NCBI GenBank assembly: GCA_016887505.1
Contig: CP069393.1
Span: forward strand, 868,001 to 932,000
Reading direction: 5' to 3'
Origin: Clostridia bacterium
GTDB lineage: Bacteria; Bacillota; TC1; UBA5767
DNA length: 64,000 nt
Every line of letters begins with the position of its first letter. The stretch's first letter is position 1. The notes under the pieces are model-generated. The model ran no database searches. It had not been told where the DNA came from and saw nothing but the letters and a program-made list of their open reading frames with translations. The position numbers and the translations under genes were made by a program. Shown here piece by piece: positions 46,972-55,918 of the stretch.

Positions 46972-48144
46972 TCACAAACTAGTCAATTCATCCTGATAAA
47001 CCGTCTCAAGCATTTCCATAGCTTCCTTCTCACGCTCATAGATAACATACATACTTTCACTCATTTGACCTAAAATAGTATCTAAATTAACTGCTTCCAG
47101 TTCTTTTTTGGCATCATTCATTACCAAACGAAACTTCTGATTAAAATCAATTGCATCGTCGATATGGATTCCTTTCTTGCCGATATCTGTCAGTCTAGTC
47201 TTCATCAGTTTTCTCAGATTTGCAAGACTGTCGTATTGGTCGCTTAGTGCCAAGTATGAAAACTCAGCCCATAGACCTCCTAATCGAAAATAGTCTTTGC
47301 TGATCTGCTCCAAATGTCTGTTGTTGAGTATCTGTGACGACTCAGACAAGAATTTTGAATATATATATCTATATCCTCCACCATCGCTAAAAATATTAAT
47401 ATTTAGAAAACATTGAATCAGACAATCTAGAAGATAATGCTTGTCTCGATTGCTAAACATAGTAATCCAACCTGTATCAGATTTATTATCAATTAAACTC
47501 TTGGACCATTTTTTTAAAGTTGGAATCGCATAGCTTCTAGAATTAGAGCCCATGTTCTCAACACAGTCCTTGATGCCCGTCCGTATTGCTTTGCCAACAT
47601 CAACCGGCTGCCTGTTATCCAAAACCCAAATTCTATTTTTTAAATTCTTTATGGCCATGCGTGCCATGCTCAGTTGTTCAGGAGTTAAAGAAAATTGAAA
47701 TCCACTGTCGTTTAGAATATAGTTTCCATCTTTTTTAGCTACAACCTGAACCACTCTACCATAGCAACCAGCGCAAATCTGTTTCACTTTTAGATAGTTA
47801 ATATAATAAGCATCAATCCAAATCAAGCAGGGTCCTTGTTTCAAAGCTTCATCCAGCCATAGTTCCGCTTTTGAAGTACTACTCGTTGAAAGAATATCTG
47901 CCTCGATGCCCAACCTTTCTGTCGCTTTATCGATAAACAGGCTCTTATGGTTCCATCCATTTCGAAAGCCAACGGTTAGAACCACATCCGTTTCTCTAGG
48001 ATCACACAAGTTGTAACCGATTCCGATTCCTCCAGAAATGCCAAATATCAAAGGAGCAGTGAGGTGCCCTATCAAATTTCTTTGTTTTAGACATTCCATA
48101 ATTCCCCAGGAAATATTTTCTCTATAATTATTCTGATCGAACAT
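46972..48144 (-). CDS. BtrH N-terminal/DUF4872-type protein
   Basis: 390 residues. The N-terminal part (about 10-170) resembles the BtrH_N papain-like fold: APLIFGISGGIGIGYNL (30-46), then a segment LKQGPCLIWIDAYYINYL and a region ending in NDSGFQ. The rest is helical and looks like DUF4872, with a long C-terminal helix ending in EREKEAMEMLE. BtrH in butirosin synthesis moves an acyl group from a carrier protein to an aminoglycoside. Here no carrier protein or antibiotic genes are nearby. The family cysteine seems to be serine (S12). The role is unknown. The ribosome site AAAGGAGGG is strong. The 182 bases upstream, to the tRNA-Trp gene, hold only that tRNA's terminator. Confidence 0.72.
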   Translation of the reverse strand: MFDQNNYRENISWGIMECLKQRNLIGHLTAPLIFGISGGIGIGYNLCDPRETDVVLTVGFRNGWNHKSLFIDKATERLGIEADILSTSSTSKAELWLDEALKQGPCLIWIDAYYINYLKVKQICAGCYGRVVQVVAKKDGNYILNDSGFQFSLTPEQLSMARMAIKNLKNRIWVLDNRQPVDVGKAIRTGIKDCVENMGSNSRSYAIPTLKKWSKSLIDNKSDTGWITMFSNRDKHYLLDCLIQCFLNINIFSDGGGYRYIYSKFLSESSQILNNRHLEQISKDYFRLGGLWAEFSYLALSDQYDSLANLRKLMKTRLTDIGKKGIHIDDAIDFNQKFRLVMNDAKKELEAVNLDTILGQMSESMYVIYEREKEAMEMLETVYQDELTSL

Positions 48145-48288
48145 AAGACCCTCCTTTAATCAAAACTATCTTCTATACCATTGTACTAAAAAAAAGGCTA
48201 AGATAATAGGCTTTTATTTCTCAGTTCCCACAAATAGTTGAAAGCATGGTTCCTACATGATTTTGCGCTTCTAATCAAATAATTACAT

Positions 48289-48326
48289 AAAAAAAACCTA
48301 AAACCTTGATAACAAGATTCTAGGTT
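48289..48326 (-). terminator. Rho-independent terminator of tRNA-Trp
   Basis: Arms AACCTAGAATCTTG and CAAGGTTTTAGGTT pair over 14 bp with wobbles on the minus strand, loop TTAT, followed by eight T. Confidence 0.88.
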
Positions 48327-48402
48327 TGGCAGGGGAGACAGGAATTGAACCCGCAACCTACGGATTTGGAGTCCGCCACTCTACCAATTGAGCTACTCCC
48401 CT
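48327..48402 (-). tRNA. tRNA-Trp (anticodon CCA)
   Basis: 76 bases with encoded CCA and discriminator G. The acceptor AGGGGAG/CTCCCCT pairs fully. The anticodon stem GCGGA/TCCGT flanks loop CTCCAAA, anticodon CCA (tryptophan). It is a single-gene transcript with its own promoter and terminator. Confidence 0.96.
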
Positions 48403-48421
48403 TCGTTTTGACACATCTAAC

Positions 48422-48450
48422 ATTATACGAATATAAGATAGCGCTGTCAA
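48422..48450 (-). promoter_or_regulatory. Consensus SigA promoter of tRNA-Trp
   Basis: A perfect TTGACA (48445-48450) and a perfect TATAAT (48422-48427) are 17 bases apart on the minus strand. Confidence 0.92.
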
Positions 48451-48490
48451 TACAATAAATACCTGATTTTTCAATTTCTAAAGCGCAGAA

Positions 48491-50899
48491 CTATTCGTTC
48501 TGCGCTAATTCCCATAATTCCGGAACTTTTCGAAACTGTGAAAATGTTTTCTTGTTAAAGTTATTATCCCATTCTTCCTCATCCATCAAGTCTAAATACT
48601 TCTGAACCTCGTCTAGGTTACCCAACTTATCATTGGCTAAGGCTAGCCAAAAGTATGTTGACATTGCCGTTAAATCCCTATCGATTGCACTTTCTAGAAT
48701 TCTAGTAGCTTTTTCAAAATCTCCCAAAATATAGGCTGCTGCTCCAGCATTACTGAGGATATTCGGTGATTCTATCACCGGGTCAATCTTGAGCACGGTC
48801 GTATCCATCAAATTGCGCCGAATAGTCCGCATCTCTTCATATTGCTTTGGATACTCTATGGCCGCTTCTAAATATTCTTTGACCACAGAATCATTCACTT
48901 CATCCGCAGTAGCACTACTTTGCAGAATTCGCAAACTGGTCATGAGAAATAAGTCAGATTGAACCGTCCTATATTTATTGTTCCAGGGAGCAAGCTCAAC
49001 TGCTCGATTTGCATTTTCCATCGCACCAGTATAGTCTTTCATCTGCCATGAAATTTTTACCTCTTCTTCATATACCTTGGAATCATACGGCGATACCTTC
49101 TGCGCTTTTTTCAAATACTCTAATGCACCATCATAATCCTTTTGTTGCAGATAAAATGTTGAGATATCGATCAACGCATCTTTATTTAAAGGCCAATATC
49201 TAGTACTCGATAAAAAGTGCTCAAGTCCTTCATCGTACTTTTCTTCCCGAATGGCTTCAATTGCTTTAATTTCTTCACTTCTTGAAAGCTTGTAGGATAA
49301 ACCTATATAGCCAATACCCAAAGTTACCACCAAAGTTAGGGCAATTATCGGTATTCTCCACTTGCTTGCTTGCTTGGGTGAAAGAACACGACCTAGACTT
49401 TTCTGATCAATTTGATGCAGACTATTACTCACACCAAATAATGCAAACAAAAACAGTAACGTACAGGATAAGGAAAAGTCAAAATCAATAAGAGCATGAC
49501 CACCCAAGGCCAATGCTGAAATAACTAAAGAGGCCTGAAGCAATTTCTGTTCATCGTTTCCCTTTCGCCAAATGCTAAATCCATACAGAATGAGTAAGAC
49601 CCATATTCCTGCAAAAGATAGGAAACCTATTAATCCTGTTTCTACCAAAATTTGAATCCAACTACTGTGTACTTGAGTAGTACTATAATCATAAGTCTGA
49701 AATGACTTATATGACGCTTCCCAGGCACCTCCCCCATGTCCAAAAATGGGGTGCTCCATGAAAATTCCCTCAATCGCTTCCCGCATCCAAAACAAACGGC
49801 TCCATGCACTATACGTGTCAAGGGAGATATCCCGGTTTATGGTTGAAATATCATTTTTATCTGTTGACGCTATCGTTTCCGAAGTCACGCTTGGTTCGGC
49901 AACTTCAGTATTTTCTTGCTTATCACCAATCACTGAAAATCCAAAAACAGCTTGGAACATAAATAGCACTACTAGCACTGTTTCAATTGCAATAATGACT
50001 TTCCTGTTTCTTTTTTTGAACCAATCGGTTTCAATAACCTTATTTCGAAACCAGGTAAGTGCTAGCGTTATGGCAACAGCTATAAGGATCAAAAGAAAGG
50101 CTATGTCTGAATTCTTATCCGCACAAGCCAACAGAAATTTTCCATGAATCAGATAGGCCGGCACAGAAGAAATCAGCATGGTAGTCAAGAAAGACATACG
50201 TTTTGAAGCTGGAACAAATAGATAAAATAGGGCAATTACAACTAGCCAGACCAAAAATGCGCCCCTTGATAAGGTCGCGAAAAAAGCTAGCATGGTAAAC
50301 ATTTGCACCAGAACATATAGATATGGCAATCTGTCTTTTTCTAATAGATAAAGTCCCAATACAAAAATAGCCAAAAACAATGCCGCCGCAGTATTGGGGT
50401 ACTGTAACGATGTAAATAGCCTGTATCCACTAAATCCATCTTTTATTGTTATAAAGCCCATCGCTCCAGCCAGGGCAATTATTCCTACCAATGCGCCCGA
50501 AAAATAAAGACTTCGGATTACTATGTCTACCTTCTTTTTATTAAAAGAAAGATTGCTGACAGACCAAAATACAATAAAAAACATAATCGTCTTTGAAAAC
50601 TCTATAAATGCTAATTCATGGTCTGCCGCCCCTAGTAGAAAGGGAACAATATACGACAATAGAAATAGCAGTACCAGGCGATTCATCCAGGTTGGTAGAA
50701 CACTATACTCTCTTTGTGTCGTCTTCCATAACCACGTAACAAAGAAAGCCGCACTTAATACCATCAAAGCAACCATCTGTTCGCTTACAAAAAATAAGCC
50801 TCTAAAATAAGGGGCAATTGCCACGGTTCCCATGATTAAAATGAATGCTATCTTCCAGAAAATATTCGTGTTTATAACCTCATGACTATTCTTATTCAA
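48491..50899 (-). CDS. O-antigen ligase/Wzy-like membrane protein with C-terminal TPR repeats
   Basis: 802 residues. About a dozen hydrophobic segments fill the first 510 residues, with a large external loop (about 320-420) that contains the Wzy_C-type motif HSSWIQILVETGLIG. After the last helix (about 512-530) three or more TPR units follow (EEKYDEGLEHF, KDYDGALEYLKKA, KDYTGAMENANRA), then helices to the end. Such proteins ligate or polymerise surface glycans. The substrate is unknown and no polysaccharide cluster is present except galU next door. Start is TTG at 50899, 8 bases behind AGGAGG. Confidence 0.85.
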   Translation of the reverse strand: MNKNSHEVINTNIFWKIAFILIMGTVAIAPYFRGLFFVSEQMVALMVLSAAFFVTWLWKTTQREYSVLPTWMNRLVLLFLLSYIVPFLLGAADHELAFIEFSKTIMFFIVFWSVSNLSFNKKKVDIVIRSLYFSGALVGIIALAGAMGFITIKDGFSGYRLFTSLQYPNTAAALFLAIFVLGLYLLEKDRLPYLYVLVQMFTMLAFFATLSRGAFLVWLVVIALFYLFVPASKRMSFLTTMLISSVPAYLIHGKFLLACADKNSDIAFLLILIAVAITLALTWFRNKVIETDWFKKRNRKVIIAIETVLVVLFMFQAVFGFSVIGDKQENTEVAEPSVTSETIASTDKNDISTINRDISLDTYSAWSRLFWMREAIEGIFMEHPIFGHGGGAWEASYKSFQTYDYSTTQVHSSWIQILVETGLIGFLSFAGIWVLLILYGFSIWRKGNDEQKLLQASLVISALALGGHALIDFDFSLSCTLLFLFALFGVSNSLHQIDQKSLGRVLSPKQASKWRIPIIALTLVVTLGIGYIGLSYKLSRSEEIKAIEAIREEKYDEGLEHFLSSTRYWPLNKDALIDISTFYLQQKDYDGALEYLKKAQKVSPYDSKVYEEEVKISWQMKDYTGAMENANRAVELAPWNNKYRTVQSDLFLMTSLRILQSSATADEVNDSVVKEYLEAAIEYPKQYEEMRTIRRNLMDTTVLKIDPVIESPNILSNAGAAAYILGDFEKATRILESAIDRDLTAMSTYFWLALANDKLGNLDEVQKYLDLMDEEEWDNNFNKKTFSQFRKVPELWELAQNE

Positions 50900-50911
50900 T
50901 TACATATCCTC

Positions 50912-51781
50912 CTATGGTGTTTCACCCATAAGCTGCTCTAAATAGTTGTAAAATTCGTCACGGAATTCCTCGCGATTTAAGGCAAACTCAACGGTCGCTT
51001 TCAGATATCCCAGTTTGTCACCCGTGTCATATCTCTTGCCAATAAATTCATACGCATATACATCTTGCGTTTCCATCAGTACCTTTATGGCATCAGTCAG
51101 TTGGATTTCTCCGCCCTTCCCAGGCACAGTCTTCTCCAAAATTGAAAATATCTCCGAATCCAAAATATACCGCCCGATAATTGCCTGATTACTAGGCGCT
51201 TCTTCAAAGCTCGGTTTTTCAACCATATCACTTACTTTTATAATGCGATCGTGGTAGCGTTTTCCATCTACTATTCCATACTTTTCAACATCAGCATCAC
51301 TTACCTTCATCGTAGCTAGAATATTACCACCCAATTTATTTTTTTCATCTATCATTTGTTTTAGACAGGGTTTGCTTCCTGTAATTAAATCATCACCCAG
51401 CAAGATGGCAAATGGCTCATCACCAACAAAGCTCTTGGCACACAAAACAGCATGTCCAAGACCTTTGGCTTCTTGTTGACGAATGAAATGAACATTACAC
51501 AGTCCTGCCGGTTTACACACTGTATCCAATTCATCTTTTTTGTTGCGCTTTTCCAGTATATCTTCTAACTCATACGCTTTATCAAAATGATCTTCAATGC
51601 TCTGCTTATTTCTTCCGGTAATAATTAGAATATCCTGAATACCCGACGCGGCTGCCTCTTCTACGATATATTGAATCGATGGTTTATCAACTACAGGAAT
51701 CATTTCTTTGGGCACTGCCTTAGTAGCAGGTAGAAATCTTGTCCCCAGTCCGGCCGCAGGTATAATTGCTTTTCTTATCAT
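50912..51781 (-). CDS. galU: UTP-glucose-1-phosphate uridylyltransferase
   Basis: 289 residues. It makes UDP-glucose for glycan and glycolipid synthesis. The nucleotide motif AAGLGTRFLPATKAVPKEM (about 9-27) and the VEKP motif are intact. ATG 51781 follows GGGAGGG. A frame from 51844 lies inside ubiX and is rejected. It lies one base past the ubiX stop. Its neighbour, the Wzy-like protein, is a plausible user of UDP-glucose-derived glycans. Confidence 0.95.
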   Translation of the reverse strand: MIRKAIIPAAGLGTRFLPATKAVPKEMIPVVDKPSIQYIVEEAAASGIQDILIITGRNKQSIEDHFDKAYELEDILEKRNKKDELDTVCKPAGLCNVHFIRQQEAKGLGHAVLCAKSFVGDEPFAILLGDDLITGSKPCLKQMIDEKNKLGGNILATMKVSDADVEKYGIVDGKRYHDRIIKVSDMVEKPSFEEAPSNQAIIGRYILDSEIFSILEKTVPGKGGEIQLTDAIKVLMETQDVYAYEFIGKRYDTGDKLGYLKATVEFALNREEFRDEFYNYLEQLMGETP

Positions 51782-51782
51782 A

Positions 51783-52376
51783 TTATCCCTCCCATCGTCG
51801 GTATACATCTTGTTCAACCCCCAAATGGTCCAAAACTCTTCCAACCAGATTATCTACCAAATCATCAATACTCTCCGGATGATTATAGAAGGCCGGCATA
51901 GCAGGAATGATATCAACACCCATCCTTGCAAGTGTCAAAAGGTTATTCAAATGTATTTCACTAAATGGTGTCTCTCGAGGAACCATAATCAAATTTCTTT
52001 TTTCCTTAAGTATCACATCAGCACTTCGTTCAAGAAGGTTTATACTTCTACCAGTTGCAATACCACTTACCGTGCCCATGCTGGCCGGTATAACCACCAT
52101 ACCATCCATACGAACAGAGCCACTAGCAATACTAGCTCCGATATGAGCTTCGTCATACAAGTGAATGGCAGTTGTTTGAAACAAATCATCTAGATATTGC
52201 TGGTCTTGCTTTGGGTTTCCACTCAGCGACCAGCCCAACTCATAGTTGGCTACTTCTCTGCCTGCATTCGTGATGACCAAATGGACCTCAATACCTGATT
52301 TAAGCAGATATTCTATCAGCTTTTTAGCATAGCAAGAGCCACTTGCACCAGTAATACCGACAATGATTCGCTTCAT
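51783..52376 (-). CDS. ubiX: Flavin prenyltransferase UbiX/Pad family
   Basis: 197 residues. It joins dimethylallyl phosphate to FMN to give prenylated FMN, the cofactor of UbiD decarboxylases. The FMN site GITGASGSCYA (7-17), PASMGTVSGIATG and VPRETPFSEIH are family hallmarks. No ubiD is in this window, so its partner lies elsewhere. It sits 2 bases past lysC and one base before galU, an unusual context. Confidence 0.94.
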   Translation of the reverse strand: MKRIIVGITGASGSCYAKKLIEYLLKSGIEVHLVITNAGREVANYELGWSLSGNPKQDQQYLDDLFQTTAIHLYDEAHIGASIASGSVRMDGMVVIPASMGTVSGIATGRSINLLERSADVILKEKRNLIMVPRETPFSEIHLNNLLTLARMGVDIIPAMPAFYNHPESIDDLVDNLVGRVLDHLGVEQDVYRRWEG

Positions 52377-52378
52377 GA

Positions 52379-53596
52379 TTATTTCCTTTCAAGGCCGAAC
52401 TTATCGTGTAAAGACTTGACGGCTTCTTGTACCTCTTCTCTAGCAACAATGCATGATACCTTGATTTCTGATGTTGAAATCATCTGGATATTAATATCAA
52501 CGTCTGCTAAAGCCTCAAACATACGCGCCGCAACACCTGGATTGGACTGCATGCCAGCACCTACAATGCTCACCTTCGATACGGTATCATCAAACGCTAT
52601 CCCATGAGCCTTCAGCTCTGTATTCAGGTCTTCCATAACCGCCAGTGCAGCCTTCGATTCACTAGTTGAAACAGTGAACGAAATATCGTTAGTATCATCC
52701 TTATGGTTGCTCTGAACAATCATATCCACATTAATATTTTCCTTAGCCAAACGATTGAATATATTCATAGCAACACCAGGGATATCAGGTACACCAACGA
52801 TGGTAATTTTGGCTACTCTAGTATCAAATGCTACTCCATTAACAATTACACTTTTTTCCATTTCTGAAACCTCCCTAACAATGGTTCCCACACTATCGTT
52901 AAAACTCGAACGCACATGAATCTTCACATTATACTGCTTGGCATATTCTACGGAACGAGGCTGAAGCACAGCCGCACCTAAGCTCGCCATTTCTAACATT
53001 TCGTCATATGAAATATACTCCAATTTGCGAGCATTGGGCACCACGCGTGGATCCGTCGTAAATACTCCATCCACATCTGTATATATCTCACAGACATCGG
53101 CATGTAGCGCTGCAGCCAAAGCTACAGCAGTAGTATCGGAGCCACCTCGACCCAAGGTAATTATTTCACCGCTATGCGTCATGCCTTGGAAGCCAGCAAC
53201 AACCAAGATATTGCCTTCATCGAGTCTTTGTTTCATGTTTTTAGTATCAATGTTCTTTATTTTACCTTTGCCAAAGAACTCGTCAGTTTCAATACCTGCT
53301 TGTCCTCCTGTAAAGGAGATTGCCTTGTGTCCCATTTCCTCTATCGCCATCGTCATTAAGGAAATTGTCACTTGCTCTCCAGTCGATAGGAGCATATCCA
53401 TCTCCCGCGGAGAAGGATTGTCACTAATTTCCCTCGCTAGCGCCACCATTTGATTCGTGCTTCTACCCATCGCTGATACGACTAACACAACTTGGTTACC
53501 CTCTTCTTTACAGCGAATCGCCTTTTTAGCTACTCTTTTGATACATTCGGGATTGGCTACCGAAGTACCCCCGAATTTTTGGACAACAATACCCAT
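52379..53596 (-). CDS. lysC: Aspartate kinase (ACT-regulated)
   Basis: 405 residues. First enzyme of the aspartate pathway to lysine, threonine and methionine. The kinase domain starts MGIVVQKFGGTSV and includes TLGRGGSDTTAVALAAAL. Two C-terminal ACT domains (about 260-405) give allosteric control by lysine and/or threonine. ATG 53596 follows GGGGGGA; a reading from 53611 is longer by 5 residues and less typical. It follows hom by 11 bases, so both steps are co-expressed. Confidence 0.96.
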   Translation of the reverse strand: MGIVVQKFGGTSVANPECIKRVAKKAIRCKEEGNQVVLVVSAMGRSTNQMVALAREISDNPSPREMDMLLSTGEQVTISLMTMAIEEMGHKAISFTGGQAGIETDEFFGKGKIKNIDTKNMKQRLDEGNILVVAGFQGMTHSGEIITLGRGGSDTTAVALAAALHADVCEIYTDVDGVFTTDPRVVPNARKLEYISYDEMLEMASLGAAVLQPRSVEYAKQYNVKIHVRSSFNDSVGTIVREVSEMEKSVIVNGVAFDTRVAKITIVGVPDIPGVAMNIFNRLAKENINVDMIVQSNHKDDTNDISFTVSTSESKAALAVMEDLNTELKAHGIAFDDTVSKVSIVGAGMQSNPGVAARMFEALADVDINIQMISTSEIKVSCIVAREEVQEAVKSLHDKFGLERK

Positions 53597-53607
53597 AAGT
53601 CCCCCCG

Positions 53608-54897
53608 TCAATTCTCCTTCTCTACTCTGATTAAGTTCTCAAGAGCGTGAACTGGTTCCAAGCCCTTTATTTGTTCAATCGCTTTTTTTAAATTACAGTC
53701 CTGTACTTTTTCAGTAATCAGGACTAGATCTGCTTTTCCTTCACAGTACTTCTTCTGAATTACAGAATCGATCGAAACACCATTTTCACCAAAGAGGCCA
53801 GCAATTTTTGCCAAGACTCCCGGTTTGTCGGCTACGGTCATGCGGATAAAATACCGATCAAAGGTATCTTCAATACCCAGAATTTCCTTTTTTTGATAGC
53901 AAGAGCAATTATCTCTTGGCGTTACATGTTTAACAATATTTTTACCTACTTGAAGGATATCTCCAACCACAGCACTGGCCGTAGGCATTTCTCCAGCCCC
54001 AAGTCCTTGGAACATCACATCCCCAACGGCATCCCCCTCTACATAAACTGCGTTGTAGACGTCGTTAACTTTCGCCAAAGGATGATAAAGGGGCAGTAGG
54101 ACAGGATGTACCCGAGCCTCAACTTTTCCATTTGTTTCTTGGGCTAACCCCACTAACTTGATGGTACAGTTTAGTTCTTTAGCATATTCTATATCCCTTG
54201 AAGAAATTTTTGTTATCCCTTCAACATATACATCATCCAAGGTAACCCTGGTATTAAAAGCGATAGATGCTAAGATGGCAATTTTACGCGCTGCATCCAG
54301 ACCCTCGATATCTGCTGTAGGATCTGCCTCAGCGTATCCCTTTTCCTGCGCTAACGTAAGTACATCCGAAAAATCGCTTCCATCTTCATACATCTTAGTT
54401 AAAATGAAATTGGTTGTACCATTTATGATTCCCATCACTTTGCTAATTTTATTACTTGCCAGTGCATTCTTCAATGGATAAATAATCGGAATCCCACCTG
54501 CAACACTAGCCTCGAACATCAAATCCACATCATTTTTCGCAGCGCTTTCAAAAAGTTCTTCTCCAGCCATGGCCATTAGGTCTTTATTCGCCGTTACAAT
54601 GTTCTTTTTTTTATTCAGAGCTCTAAGAACATATTCTTTGGCAAGACCTGTGCCCCCCATTACTTCCACAATAATATCAATATCTGGATTATCTATTACT
54701 TCATCAGGATTCGATGTCAAAAGGTCTTTATCAATAATTTCAGCTCGTTCCTTATCCATATTAGAAACTAGAATTTTTTCAACTCTTAGGGAACGTCCAA
54801 CATAATTCTCATGTTTATCGTGGTTCTGCTGCAGTAGCCGGATTACACCAGTGCCTACGGTGCCGCAGCCCAACAGACCAATGCCAATATGATCCAT
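53608..54897 (-). CDS. hom: Homoserine dehydrogenase
   Basis: 429 residues. It reduces aspartate semialdehyde to homoserine. The NAD(P) loop GLLGCGTVGTGV is at 7-18. The catalytic domain has NGTTNFILTKM and the ADPTADIEGLDAARK segment, and a C-terminal ACT domain (about 350-425) allows threonine control. The ribosome site GAGGAGG is written by the last glutamate codons of gpsA. It precedes lysC. Confidence 0.96.
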   Translation of the reverse strand: MDHIGIGLLGCGTVGTGVIRLLQQNHDKHENYVGRSLRVEKILVSNMDKERAEIIDKDLLTSNPDEVIDNPDIDIIVEVMGGTGLAKEYVLRALNKKKNIVTANKDLMAMAGEELFESAAKNDVDLMFEASVAGGIPIIYPLKNALASNKISKVMGIINGTTNFILTKMYEDGSDFSDVLTLAQEKGYAEADPTADIEGLDAARKIAILASIAFNTRVTLDDVYVEGITKISSRDIEYAKELNCTIKLVGLAQETNGKVEARVHPVLLPLYHPLAKVNDVYNAVYVEGDAVGDVMFQGLGAGEMPTASAVVGDILQVGKNIVKHVTPRDNCSCYQKKEILGIEDTFDRYFIRMTVADKPGVLAKIAGLFGENGVSIDSVIQKKYCEGKADLVLITEKVQDCNLKKAIEQIKGLEPVHALENLIRVEKEN

Positions 54898-54898
54898 A

Positions 54899-55918
54899 CT
54901 ATTCCTCCTCTATACCTAGATGCCATTCCTTCTTTTTTTGTCTGAGCATCAGATCCAACACACTCTCTTGTGGATCCTTGTCTTTAAACAGAATCTGAAA
55001 CACCTCATCTGCGATGGGCATTTCAACTCCATATCGTTCACAAAGTTCTTTCGTGATCTTTGCTGCTTTTACACCTTCCACAACCATGCTACTTTCATTT
55101 AATATATCTTTTAATTTTTTTCTTTGACCAAGTTCTACGCCGCAACTTCGATTTCTAGAATGTCTACTGTTACAGGTCACCATAAGGTCTCCTATGCCAG
55201 CAAGTCCTGAAAAGGTTTCCTGGTTGGCACCCATGGCAATCCCTAGTGTAGTTATTTCATGAAGTCCCCTGGTAACCAGGGCTGCTACGGAATTGTCTCC
55301 AAATCCTAGCCCTGCTGTTATACCAGCAGCAAGCGCTATTACATTTTTCGTAGCACCTGCAATTTCTACTCCTGCCAAATCACTGTTTGTGTAAACGCGA
55401 AACCGATCCGTCATAAATAATTCTTGAACCCGTTTTGCGGCTTCATCATTTTCGCTAGCAGCAACGATTGCAGCCGGCATTTTTCTGCCAACCTCCTCGG
55501 CATGCGTTGGACCAGACAAGGTACAAAACAAATCTTTTTCACCCAAAATCTTCGCCGCTTCTTGTGATAATCGGTTCCCAGTCTTTTCATCGAAGCCTTT
55601 GGCTACATTGACAAATAGCAAGCCTTTATTTGTACTGGCATTTTTCTTTATAGCCCGAATGGTGTCTAAGGTAACATGAGAAGGTACAGCAATCACATAC
55701 ATATCCGCATCAGCAATCTCTGCGTAATCTGCAGTAAGATTCACATTTTCTGGAATTTTAACTCCTGGCAGATAGGTAATATTTTCTCTAAATTCACGCA
55801 TATAAGAAGCTTTCGTTGCATTTCGCGCAACGAGCCATATAGGTATGTTCTTTTCAGACAAAAGAACGGCCAACGCTGTTCCCCAACTGCCTGCTCCTAC
55901 TACAGCAATCTTATCCAT
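54899..55918 (-). CDS. gpsA: Glycerol-3-phosphate dehydrogenase [NAD(P)+]
   Basis: 339 residues from the chosen ATG. It makes sn-glycerol-3-phosphate for phospholipids. GAGSWGTALA is at 8-17 and the catalytic lysine region GATKNVIALAAG is in the middle. ATG 55918 gives the family start MDKIAVVGAG and overlaps the der stop by 8 bases. An alternative start at 55969 lies within der. The der-gpsA neighbourhood is conserved, but plsY and the sporulation gene spoIVA that often accompany it are absent. Confidence 0.96.
   Translation of the reverse strand: MDKIAVVGAGSWGTALAVLLSEKNIPIWLVARNATKASYMREFRENITYLPGVKIPENVNLTADYAEIADADMYVIAVPSHVTLDTIRAIKKNASTNKGLLFVNVAKGFDEKTGNRLSQEAAKILGEKDLFCTLSGPTHAEEVGRKMPAAIVAASENDEAAKRVQELFMTDRFRVYTNSDLAGVEIAGATKNVIALAAGITAGLGFGDNSVAALVTRGLHEITTLGIAMGANQETFSGLAGIGDLMVTCNSRHSRNRSCGVELGQRKKLKDILNESSMVVEGVKAAKITKELCERYGVEMPIADEVFQILFKDKDPQESVLDLMLRQKKKEWHLGIEEE

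Noticed and set aside
48180-48220. Terminator-like repeat AGCCT...AGCCT with a T8 run near 48190
   Set aside because: The two copies are in direct, not inverted, orientation, so no stem can form.
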